From: an uncultured Bacteroidales bacterium
Lineage (GTDB): Bacteria > Bacteroidota > Bacteroidia > Bacteroidales > UBA932
Assembly (NCBI GenBank): GCA_934667175.1
Contig: CAKULN010000016.1
Span: 1-62,059, forward strand
DNA length: 62,059 bases
Direction of reading: 5' to 3'
The notes beneath the pieces are model-generated. The model had not been told where the DNA came from. It worked only from the letters and a program-made list of their open reading frames with translations, and made no database searches. Positions 43,552 to 52,070 of this stretch are shown here, one piece after another. Position 1 is the first letter of the stretch; every line of letters begins with the position of its first letter. The position numbers and the translations under genes were made by a program.

Positions 43552-44309
43552 GGGTGATTGCAGTGGATGATGAGCCGCTGGCTCTCGGACAACTTGAAAA
43601 GTACATATCCAAGGTCCCGTTCCTGTCGCTGACGGCAGCCTGTCACAGCGCTTTCGAGGCCCGTGAGGTCTTGGAGTCCGGTGAGGTGGATGCTATGTTC
43701 TTGGACATCAACATGCCGGACCTTTCCGGAATGGATCTTGTCAAGACCTTGAAGCGTCCTCCGCTTGTGGTCTTCACGACCGCCTATTCTGAATATGCCG
43801 TCGAGGGCTTCAAGGTGGACGCTGTTGATTATCTGCTGAAACCATTTACCCTCAGCGAGTTCGTCTCATCCGCCGAGAAGCTCCGCACCCGTTTCGAGAT
43901 GATTCAGGCCGCAGGTACGGCTTTATCCGCCAAACCCGCTTTTCCGACAACGGATTCCAATCTGCTGACTTCCACCGCCTCAACACAATCGGCCTCCGAA
44001 GATTTCGTGTTCTTCAAGGCCGACTACAAGATCATAAAGGTTGAGGTTTCCGACATTGTCTATGTCGAGGGCATGAGCGAGTATCTGAAGATCTACCTTG
44101 CAAGCGAGCCTATGCCCAAGGTCGTGCTGATGAGTTTCTCCAAGCTCCTTGAAAAACTCCCCGCTACCCGTTTCGTGCGTGTCCACCGCTCCTACGTCAT
44201 CAACCTCGCCAAAGTCCAGGAAGTCAGTTCCGGCATCATCCTGATGACCGGTGGCAAGACCATCCCGATCGGCGACAGCTACCGCTCGTCTCTTATGAAT
44301 ATGCTGTAG
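43545..44309 (+). CDS. LytTR response regulator
   Basis: A 254-residue regulator. The receiver domain (residues 1-115) has the acidic pair in VDDEP, the phospho-acceptor Asp54 in FLDINMPD, Thr in FTTAY and Lys in LLKPF. A Ser/Thr-rich linker follows, then a LytTR DNA-binding domain from about 150 (FVFFKADYKIIKVEVSDIVY; FVRVHRSYVINLAKV; IPIGDSYR). Overlap with the kinase gene by 7 bases shows coupled synthesis. Two repeats of about 9 bases are expected as its operator; none was located with confidence. Convergent with the polysaccharide-locus regulator (stops 23 bases apart). Confidence 0.92.
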   Translation: MLRVIAVDDEPLALGQLEKYISKVPFLSLTAACHSAFEAREVLESGEVDAMFLDINMPDLSGMDLVKTLKRPPLVVFTTAYSEYAVEGFKVDAVDYLLKPFTLSEFVSSAEKLRTRFEMIQAAGTALSAKPAFPTTDSNLLTSTASTQSASEDFVFFKADYKIIKVEVSDIVYVEGMSEYLKIYLASEPMPKVVLMSFSKLLEKLPATRFVRVHRSYVINLAKVQEVSSGIILMTGGKTIPIGDSYRSSLMNML

Positions 44310-44332
44310 TTGCCATTTGTTTGAGGAAAACG

Positions 44333-47300
44333 TCACCCTTTCTTTTCCAACATGTCAGAATTGAACTGGGACGGGGTGACTCCAAAATGTTTTTTGAACC
44401 GACTGATAAAATATCGGTATGAACTGAATCCAAGTTCATCAGAGATTTCTGACACCAGTTTGTTGCTGTCCAGAAGCATTTGTGCGGCATGACGGAGGCG
44501 GATATCTTCGATGAACTCACGTGGAGTGCGTCCGGATATGCTCTTCAGCTTGGTGTTGAGGGCAGTCTTGCTTACGTGCAATTCCTGACACAGCACCGTG
44601 ACGTTGAGCTTGTCAGAGTACAGATTGCGTTCGACCGCACCGATTGCGGCGTTCAGGAAATAATAATCCTTGCGGTCGTACTGCCTTGGTTGCATGGTCT
44701 GAGGTGCGATGGCATATTTTTCCTGCAGAATTTTCCTGTTGTCCAACAAGGTCTTGCATTGCTCGATAAGAGTATCTGTCCTGAACGGTTTCACGATGAC
44801 GGCATCGACTCCCATCCTTGCACCCTTTATGCTGTCGTATTCTGAGGCATGTGATGTGAGAAGCACATAAGGGATGTGGCAAGTCTCGAAGTTATGTCGG
44901 ATTTTGGTGCAGAGTTCCAGGCTCTTGTCGAATCCGGCCTTGAGGTCGCAGACAATGATGTCTGGTTGTTCCTTTAAAGAGCATGAAAAAGCCTCTTCGG
45001 CGTCGGACGAGACCAGGATGTCATACGAACGACCGAAGATACTTCTCAACATCGCCCTGTTGTCAGGATCATCCACGGCAAGCAAAACTCGAAGACCGGT
45101 CCTTTCCGATGGTGCGGCTATGATTGGGGCCTTTTGCGGCTCTTCATGGAGAGCCTGAACTTGTGTGATCTCTTCGTTCTCATTCTCCAAATCCACGTAT
45201 CCTGAAATGATGGTCTGCATATTCAGCGCATTCGAATAGGAACGCTCGATGTATTTCAGTCCCTGCGGCGAAGATGCCGCATACCGTTGAAAGAACAGTT
45301 CTAACTGGCCGAGTATCATGGAAAGCGGTTCCCTAAGGCTTCTGGAGACATCAACAAATAATTGCATTCGCCGCATTCCCTCCGTTTTCTCGAATTTAAG
45401 ACGTTGCCTGAGCAGCATCCTTGAATATAGCATGGAAAGAAGTATTATCAGAATGGCAAAAGACAGTATGATATAGACAGTCTTTGCAAATGTGGTGGCG
45501 TACCAATACGCCTTCAACCGAATCCCGAGCGCTATCTCTCTTGCGGAAGCGATGTCCTCGCCCTCCCAATAGCGGACATGCAGGCGGTATCGCCCTGGGC
45601 GCAGGTTCATATACACGATTGGATTGTCCGGAATGAACGATGTCCAGTCATTGTCGGCTCCGTTCAGTTTGTAGCTCCATGATATCGGACGGGTTCCGGA
45701 GTAATCGAAGGTGGAAACTTCTACCGACAGATTTGTTTGTCCGGGTCTTAACACAATGTCATTGAGGAAAGGAATCCTTTCTTTTGTCGAGATTGTTTCC
45801 CCGTTTATTGAAATCTCCGCAAAGCATGGGCGAGATATTGCGGTGTCGTCCTCGGAAAACGATGACGGGTTAAAGGCGATTATGCCATCCTTGCCTCCGG
45901 CGAGAATCCTGCCGTCTGATGTCCGCATGAGGCATCCTTCCCTGAATGAACTGATGCCAAGTCCGTTCGCGGCTTTGAAGATTCTGCTCCGGCTTCCGTC
46001 TTCTCTGACAATTGATATCCCCTGACTGGATGTCACTATCAGGCAGGAATCGCCGCAAGGTAATAACTTGTTTACGTAGGTGTCTATAAATCTTGATTTT
46101 GGAAACGGGTAAACTTCCCTGTCTGTAGCGCTTATTCTACAAAGTCCCGCTCCTGTGACGGCGACAAACAAATCCCCATTTCCGCCGACTTGAATGTCCG
46201 CGCAGCTTCCAGTCGCAGGCAATGGATGGAAACTGTTTGTCTTTATGTCGTAAATATATGTGCCGATGCCGGAAATTGCGATTTGTCTGTCATCTATCTT
46301 GCTTATTGAGTAAATTGAACGGGAATAACCAGGAATATGCCGGCTTATGCAATGCTCGGTTGCCGGGTCGAAGATGTATAATCCTCTTGACGTGCCGAGG
46401 TACAGTTCGTTATTCAATATGAGTATGGTGCTGACTGTCTCATTGAAAGAGTTTCCGTTAGAGTCTTTAAACAGTATCGTGCTCCATTCTCCGTTTCGAG
46501 GATTCCATCTATACATCGCTCCCTGAAAGGATCCTGCCCATATTTCACCTGATGACTTGTCGAACACTGCGGTTTGAAATTTAATTCCCCTCCCATGAGG
46601 TATCTCAGACAGTTTTCCTTTGTTGTCTAAGCGGAACATCCCGTGATTGTCAGTGAATATCCACAAGTTTCGGTTGAAATCTTCAGCGATTCCGCGAACC
46701 ATTTTCAATGAGTTGCTCTCCGGCAATATGTCGAAAGCGGAGAGTGTTTTGTCACGATACCACAGTCCGGAATAGTAGGTGCAGACCCAGGTGTTGCCGT
46801 CTCGGTCCTTGAAAATGTCCCAGATCGCTTCTTTGTTCGGTATTCCGGAATGCTCCGGAACGCAAGTCAGATCTCCCGAAGATACACGGAACAGCCCGTC
46901 TGCCGCTCCTACAAGGAAGTTGCCGTCCCTGAGTTCACAAATAGAACGGACTTCTTTTTGGGGAAGAGTCCCTTCTATCCAGTGCACAGAAGAATCCCGT
47001 CTGATTAGGAAGACTCCGCCATTCACCAATCCTATCCATAGATTGCCGTTGGTGTCGGTAAGGATTTTTGCGACCCCGGCTGAGGCTTTGAAAATTCTTT
47101 TGAAGTGTCCATCATATAAATAGACATCTCCTTCCCTGTCTCCCAGAACAAGGGTGCTGTCGTTCCTTTTTGCGATGCACAGGAAGTCTGCCCCGGGAAG
47201 GCATCCGACGGTTTCGAGACTGTCGCCGCGTGAGACGAAGAGGCTGTTTTTGTGTGCTACCCAGAGACTGTCTCCAACAGCGAGCATGGAACTTTCGTGC

Positions 47301-47668
47301 CAGCCTGAAATGGACGATTTGAGGAGTTGAGGTTCTCTGTGTCGGATGTCGAACCTGTGTATTCCAAGGTACGAAACTGAATAGACAAGGTTGCTGCCGT
47401 TGCACTCAAGGCTGTGGGCAATGATTGGCTGCAACATCATTCTGGCCTGTATGCCGTCGAATGTGAATACCCCATAACTTGTGTTAAGCCAGATGGCTCC
47501 GCTGGAATCCTGGCATGCTGAATAGACAGCTGCGTCACGGAATGCATTCAGATGCGACGGCTGTACAAAATTTGAGGCTCGAAGCGGGATTGCCACTACA
47601 GCCGACAGTATAAAGATGACGCAGGTTATATGTTTGATGTTTTGTAAAAATCTCCCTTTCGTTGTCAT
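44333..47668 (-). CDS. Hybrid two-component-like regulator lacking the kinase core
   Basis: A 1,111-residue inner-membrane regulator started at ATG 47668; the longer frame starts with TTG. Order of parts: signal anchor, two seven-bladed Reg_prop propellers in the periplasm (DSSGAIWLNTSYG, DTNGNLWIGLVNGG, DRDGNTWVCTYYSG), a Y_Y_Y domain (SWSYKLNGADNDWTSF to MNLRPGRYRLHVRY), a transmembrane helix, a short dimerisation-like helix pair, a receiver (Asp908 in IIVCDLKAG, Lys in IVKPF) and a C-terminal AraC DNA-binding domain. The usual SHELRTPL H-box reads SRSLREPL, with Arg for the phospho-histidine, and no HATPase domain exists: about 80 residues separate the H-box from the receiver instead of about 230. 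Divergent from the GH3 gene. Confidence 0.88.
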   Translation of the reverse strand: MTTKGRFLQNIKHITCVIFILSAVVAIPLRASNFVQPSHLNAFRDAAVYSACQDSSGAIWLNTSYGVFTFDGIQARMMLQPIIAHSLECNGSNLVYSVSYLGIHRFDIRHREPQLLKSSISGWHESSMLAVGDSLWVAHKNSLFVSRGDSLETVGCLPGADFLCIAKRNDSTLVLGDREGDVYLYDGHFKRIFKASAGVAKILTDTNGNLWIGLVNGGVFLIRRDSSVHWIEGTLPQKEVRSICELRDGNFLVGAADGLFRVSSGDLTCVPEHSGIPNKEAIWDIFKDRDGNTWVCTYYSGLWYRDKTLSAFDILPESNSLKMVRGIAEDFNRNLWIFTDNHGMFRLDNKGKLSEIPHGRGIKFQTAVFDKSSGEIWAGSFQGAMYRWNPRNGEWSTILFKDSNGNSFNETVSTILILNNELYLGTSRGLYIFDPATEHCISRHIPGYSRSIYSISKIDDRQIAISGIGTYIYDIKTNSFHPLPATGSCADIQVGGNGDLFVAVTGAGLCRISATDREVYPFPKSRFIDTYVNKLLPCGDSCLIVTSSQGISIVREDGSRSRIFKAANGLGISSFREGCLMRTSDGRILAGGKDGIIAFNPSSFSEDDTAISRPCFAEISINGETISTKERIPFLNDIVLRPGQTNLSVEVSTFDYSGTRPISWSYKLNGADNDWTSFIPDNPIVYMNLRPGRYRLHVRYWEGEDIASAREIALGIRLKAYWYATTFAKTVYIILSFAILIILLSMLYSRMLLRQRLKFEKTEGMRRMQLFVDVSRSLREPLSMILGQLELFFQRYAASSPQGLKYIERSYSNALNMQTIISGYVDLENENEEITQVQALHEEPQKAPIIAAPSERTGLRVLLAVDDPDNRAMLRSIFGRSYDILVSSDAEEAFSCSLKEQPDIIVCDLKAGFDKSLELCTKIRHNFETCHIPYVLLTSHASEYDSIKGARMGVDAVIVKPFRTDTLIEQCKTLLDNRKILQEKYAIAPQTMQPRQYDRKDYYFLNAAIGAVERNLYSDKLNVTVLCQELHVSKTALNTKLKSISGRTPREFIEDIRLRHAAQMLLDSNKLVSEISDELGFSSYRYFISRFKKHFGVTPSQFNSDMLEKKG

Positions 47669-47739
47669 GTTGTCTTGTCTGTTTGTCGAACGCTTCCGCA
47701 AGATATAAATAATTGGTCAATATTATAACAATTTAAGTT

Positions 47740-47747
47740 CAAAATTA
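47740..47747 (-). promoter_or_regulatory. Bacteroidetes -7 element before the hybrid regulator
   Basis: TAATTTTG on the minus strand, 71 bases upstream of the regulator ATG. The divergent gap (47669-47800) also contains the GH3 promoter. No -33 element is clear. Confidence 0.45.
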
Positions 47748-47773
47748 GCATAGGCTAAAATTGCCGTATATCC

Positions 47774-47781
47774 TAACTTTG
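47774..47781 (+). promoter_or_regulatory. Bacteroidetes -7 element before the GH3 gene (TAACTTTG)
   Basis: TAACTTTG is 19 bases before the ATG at 47801. A weak -33 is consistent with a promoter that needs an activator such as the AraC-type regulator encoded divergently. Confidence 0.55.
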
Positions 47782-47800
47782 GCAAAAAGAACACATTTGT

Positions 47801-50572
47801 ATGAAAAGGCTGCTGTTTGCAACAATCATCATTTTACTTGCCTTTCCGGTTTTCGCACAGGAAAAATTCGGGAAAGGAGCCATCTACCATAATGGCTGGA
47901 TTGACTTTAATAAGAATGGTGTCAAGGATGTCTATGAAGATCCAACCGCCGACATCAACTCCAGAATAGAAGATTTGCTTTCACAGATGAATCTGGAGGA
48001 AAAGACCTGCCAGATGGTAACCCTTTATGGATACCAGAGAGTCTTATATGATGAACTTCCCACTCCCAAGTGGAAGGAGAAACTTTGGAAAGATGGGATC
48101 GGTGCGATAGACGAGCATCTGAACGGATTCCGTAACTGGGGACTGCCTCTTACTGACAGCGAATGGCTCTGGCCTGCTTCTAAACACGCAAAGGCTCTCA
48201 ACATCGTACAGCGTTTCTTTATAGAGGAGACTCGTCTGGGCATTCCGGTGGATTTCACCAACGAGGGAATCCGCGGTGTCGAAGCGTACCGGGCGACAAA
48301 TTTCCCCACTCAGTTGGGAATTGGACACACTTGGGACAGGGAACTTGTGCACGAGATAGGCAGGATAACAGGCCGTGAGGCAAGGTTGCTTGGATACACC
48401 AATGTCTATGCTCCGATTTTGGATGTCGGAAGAGACCAACGATGGGGGCGTTATGAAGAAGTCTATGGAGAGTCACCGTATCTTGTGGCGGAACTCGGAG
48501 TGCAAATGACTTCCGGGATGCAGACGAATTACCAAGTGGCTGCCACAGGCAAGCATTTCGTCGCCTATTCCAACAACAAGGGTGCGCGCGAAGGCATGGC
48601 GAGGGTGGACCCACAGATGGCACCGCACGAAGTTGAGAACATACACATATATCCTTGGCGTGAAGTTATAGGAAGAGCCGGTCTCCTTGGCGTGATGAGT
48701 TCCTACAACGACTACGATGGAATTCCTGTCCAGGGCAGCCAATACTGGCTCACAGAGCGTCTCAGAAATGATTTAGGCTTTCGTGGCTATGTGGTGAGCG
48801 ACAGCGATGCCGTTGAGTATCTGCATAGCAAGCATCATGTCGCGGCGGATATGAAAGAGTCAGTGCGTCAGGCTGTGGAGGCCGGGTTGAACGTCCGTTG
48901 CACTTTCCGTACCCCTGACAGCTATGTGCTGCCGCTGCGCGAACTTGTGACGGAAGGGACGCTTCCTATGTCTGTCATTGACGAGCGTGTCCGCGATATA
49001 TTGAGGGTGAAATTCCTTATAGGTCTTTTCGACAGCCCTTATCAGACCGACTATGAGGCCGCTGACCGTGAAGTGGATGGCGACATCAATAACGAGGTCG
49101 CCCTCCGCGCGTCCCGGGAAAGCATTGTGCTGCTTAAAAATGAGGACGATCTGCTGCCTTTGGACAAGGACATGATACATACCCTTGCGGTTATAGGCCC
49201 CAATGCGGACGAAGTGTCTTTCGCCCAGACGCATTACGGACCTCTTGCGACGGAATCGGTGTCTGTACTCAAGGGATTGGAGAACGCTATGGACGGAAAG
49301 GCTAAGATCCTTTATGCCAAGGGGTGTGAACTTGTCGATGAGAATTGGCCTGACTCCGAGATACTCCCTGCAGAACCCACGAAGGAAGAGCTCAGGCGGA
49401 TGGATGAGGCGGTGAGACTTGCCCGTAAGGCAGACGCTGTGATTGCGGTTCTTGGCGGCGGACAGCGCACCTGCGGCGAGAATAAGAGCCGCACAAGTCT
49501 GGATCTTCCCGGACATCAGGAACTTCTTTTGAAAAAGCTCTCGGCTACAGGAAAACCTGTGGTGCTGGTGCTCATCAACGGACGGCCACTTTCCATAAAT
49601 TGGGCGGACGAGCATATCCCTGCGATTCTTGAAGCGTGGTATCCAGGCTCTCATGGAGGAACGGCGGTGGCGGATGTCATATTCGGTGATTACAATCCGG
49701 GTGGCAAACTTACGGTGACTTTCCCGAAAACTGTCGGCCAGATTCCGTTCAACTTCCCGTGCAAACCGAATTCGCAGGTTGATGGTGCGAGTGGGGTCGG
49801 ACCGCAGGGGCGGCAGTCCAGAGTACACGGAGCGCTGTATGATTTCGGCCATGGCCTGAGCTACACAACTTTCGAGTATTCCTCACTGGAACTGTCCTCC
49901 AAAACCATTTCTCCAACTGACAGCGTAAGTCTGTCGTTCACCTTGAAGAACACCGGCTCCCGCAAGGGAGATGAAGTCGTCCAGCTTTATGTCCATGACG
50001 TGCTGAGCTCCATTACAGTTTATGAGAAGGTGCTGCGAGGGTTTGAACGGGTGAGTCTTGAGCCAGGTGAGTCAAAGAAAATCAGTTTTACCCTTACGCC
50101 CAAAGATCTTAGCTTATTGGATGCTGATTTTCGCCGTATAGTGGAGCCGGGCGAGTTCGAGATTATGATTGGTGCGTCTTCCAAAGACATAAGGCTCAGT
50201 GAAAGACTGCTTGTGGATGACGGCACAGGCGTCGCAAGGCTCTTGTATCCGGACGATGCCTCATCCGTCAAGACGACCTTCCCCGCAAAGGTCTCTGAGA
50301 GCGAAGATGTCACCGCACCTGTTTCGGAAGGAAAGATGATACGTTCACTTGGAATCAATTGGGGGCCGGAGACAGACTGCTCTTTCGAAATCCTGTGGAC
50401 TAATGGCGGCGGGCAGTTCCTGCCGGTTTACCGGGGGCACATGTCGGCGGATGGCAAAGCGGAGCGGCGGATATATGACTTTGAGCCGGTGGCCGCCAGC
50501 GAAATCCGTGTGGCCGTGACCAAAGGCTCCGCGACAATCCTTTCCTTGGAGAGCGATGTCATCAAATTGTGA
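47801..50572 (+). CDS. GH3 family glycoside hydrolase
   Basis: A 923-residue secreted enzyme (signal peptide ending FPVFAQE). GH3 enzymes remove terminal beta-linked glucose, xylose or similar residues. The N-terminal (beta/alpha)8 domain contains NEGIRGVEAY, DQRWGRYEEVYGESP, TGKHFVAYS and GFRGYVVSDSDAVEYL, whose Asp334 is the nucleophile. The alpha/beta sandwich domain holds AVLGGGQRTCGENKSR with the expected acid/base region, and FEYSSLELSSKTISPTDS begins the fibronectin-like domain (about 690-810). About 90 extra residues at the end (GINWGPETDCSFEILW to LESDVIKL) form a beta-rich appendage of unknown role. First gene of the polysaccharide locus; 19 bases before the next gene. Confidence 0.9.
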   Translation: MKRLLFATIIILLAFPVFAQEKFGKGAIYHNGWIDFNKNGVKDVYEDPTADINSRIEDLLSQMNLEEKTCQMVTLYGYQRVLYDELPTPKWKEKLWKDGIGAIDEHLNGFRNWGLPLTDSEWLWPASKHAKALNIVQRFFIEETRLGIPVDFTNEGIRGVEAYRATNFPTQLGIGHTWDRELVHEIGRITGREARLLGYTNVYAPILDVGRDQRWGRYEEVYGESPYLVAELGVQMTSGMQTNYQVAATGKHFVAYSNNKGAREGMARVDPQMAPHEVENIHIYPWREVIGRAGLLGVMSSYNDYDGIPVQGSQYWLTERLRNDLGFRGYVVSDSDAVEYLHSKHHVAADMKESVRQAVEAGLNVRCTFRTPDSYVLPLRELVTEGTLPMSVIDERVRDILRVKFLIGLFDSPYQTDYEAADREVDGDINNEVALRASRESIVLLKNEDDLLPLDKDMIHTLAVIGPNADEVSFAQTHYGPLATESVSVLKGLENAMDGKAKILYAKGCELVDENWPDSEILPAEPTKEELRRMDEAVRLARKADAVIAVLGGGQRTCGENKSRTSLDLPGHQELLLKKLSATGKPVVLVLINGRPLSINWADEHIPAILEAWYPGSHGGTAVADVIFGDYNPGGKLTVTFPKTVGQIPFNFPCKPNSQVDGASGVGPQGRQSRVHGALYDFGHGLSYTTFEYSSLELSSKTISPTDSVSLSFTLKNTGSRKGDEVVQLYVHDVLSSITVYEKVLRGFERVSLEPGESKKISFTLTPKDLSLLDADFRRIVEPGEFEIMIGASSKDIRLSERLLVDDGTGVARLLYPDDASSVKTTFPAKVSESEDVTAPVSEGKMIRSLGINWGPETDCSFEILWTNGGGQFLPVYRGHMSADGKAERRIYDFEPVAASEIRVAVTKGSATILSLESDVIKL

Positions 50573-50591
50573 ATATAAAAATTAACAAGCC

Positions 50592-52031
50592 ATGAATAAT
50601 GTTTTTATAAAATTCATTCTGTTGCCGCTCGGACTTCTTGGCACTCTGAACTGTTCTGGCGAGGGTAGGAAAGTAGAACCGTCAGACCCGTTCGATGACT
50701 TGCCTGAAGCCTCGGTGGAACTGTATTCGTATTCAAACCAAATCCGTCCATCGGTGTATTACACGGTGGAGATCGCCGGTGAAAAGGCGACTGTGATCCC
50801 GACCTCGGAACATCATGTCTGTACCTTCGGCTGTGACGGTCCTGTCGCTGTCAAGGTGACTTGCAATGCGGACTTCATCAGCACGGCTGAGATACTTCCG
50901 AAATCAAAAGACTGGCGCTATGTGGCTTCGCGAGAATCGGTCACTGTCGTGATGTCACCTGGTGACAGGGCCGTGATTGAGATAAACGGTTCGTCCGACT
51001 GCGATCTTTTCCTTTTCGCGAATCCGTTGGAGACGGACAAACCTTCGAAGGAAGACCCGAATGTCCTATACTATGCCGCTGGTACCGTCACTGACCTTTC
51101 GACACTGACACTGACTTCGGGGCAGACGCTTTATGTCGAAGGTGGCGCTGTCCTCAAAAGTGTGCTGAGGGCGCAGGATGCTCCTGATGTCACGGTGAAA
51201 GGTTGCGGAATCATAGATGCCCGTGGCATAGACGCCCGCGGCATTCAATTCCAGAGGACTGATAATCTCAGAATAGAAGACATAACCCTTCTGAACGACA
51301 TCAATTGGAGCACGTTCATTTCAGAATCGGACAATGTGGAAATTTCTAATTACAAGGTGGTCGCTGTCGAGAATCCTAACAATAAAACCGGCTGCGAGAA
51401 TGATGCGCTGGACATTCTCGGATGTCAGAATGTGACCGTGAAAGGATGTTTCGGCTATGCTCACGACGATGTGTTCTGTGTCAAGTCGCACAAGTGGAAT
51501 TATAAAGGTGAAGTCAGGAACGTGCTGTTCGAGGATTGCGTGGCATGGAACTATCTGAGCGGCAATTCGCTTGTCATCGGAGCCGAGACCAACGAGAACA
51601 TTTCCGCCGTTACATACCGGAATTGCTGCAGCATCCACAGTGGCGGACGTGGAACAGGCAGCACTCTCTCCCGCGGAGGTCTCAGCATACATCATTGCGC
51701 CGGCGGACACATGTCTGACATCCTGTTCGAGAATGTCGTTCTGGAGGACTGCCAGGAGTATGGAATCCATCTGGACATCCGCAAGTCTTATGTCAAGGAT
51801 TTGGGCACAGGGGTGACATATTCACCAGGTACCTGCGACGGAGTGACACTCAAGAACGTGACCTTGCTGAAGAAAGCCCCATGCGGAAATGTTCTGATGG
51901 GATATGACAGTGACCACAAGATTACCGGTGTGGTTTTCGACAATGTGGTCCAGGAAGGCGTGAAGTTCACCGACGACAATGTCAAGTCTTTCTTCACCAC
52001 CTGGTCCAATGTTGAATGCACGGTCCGGTGA
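50592..52031 (+). CDS. Parallel beta-helix glycosidase-like lipoprotein 1 (GH-N clan type)
   Basis: A 479-residue protein with a signal peptide and likely lipobox (GTLNC). An N-terminal beta-sandwich of about 150 residues (VYYTVEIAGEKATVIPTSEH to LFLFANPLE) precedes a right-handed parallel beta helix. The probable active site is ENDALD (Asp271, Asp274) and AHDDVFCVKS (Asp292, Asp293), placed as in GH28 and GH49. The GHG and RIK motifs of GH28 polygalacturonases are missing, so GH49-like or an unassigned family is more likely. It is a paralogue of the next gene (same domain order and motif spacing). Substrate unknown; secreted glycan-chain cleavage before import is inferred from the locus. Confidence 0.72.
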   Translation: MNNVFIKFILLPLGLLGTLNCSGEGRKVEPSDPFDDLPEASVELYSYSNQIRPSVYYTVEIAGEKATVIPTSEHHVCTFGCDGPVAVKVTCNADFISTAEILPKSKDWRYVASRESVTVVMSPGDRAVIEINGSSDCDLFLFANPLETDKPSKEDPNVLYYAAGTVTDLSTLTLTSGQTLYVEGGAVLKSVLRAQDAPDVTVKGCGIIDARGIDARGIQFQRTDNLRIEDITLLNDINWSTFISESDNVEISNYKVVAVENPNNKTGCENDALDILGCQNVTVKGCFGYAHDDVFCVKSHKWNYKGEVRNVLFEDCVAWNYLSGNSLVIGAETNENISAVTYRNCCSIHSGGRGTGSTLSRGGLSIHHCAGGHMSDILFENVVLEDCQEYGIHLDIRKSYVKDLGTGVTYSPGTCDGVTLKNVTLLKKAPCGNVLMGYDSDHKITGVVFDNVVQEGVKFTDDNVKSFFTTWSNVECTVR

Positions 52032-52070
52032 CGGTGCTCTCATAAGTCGATTCATTAAAACTAATACAAT

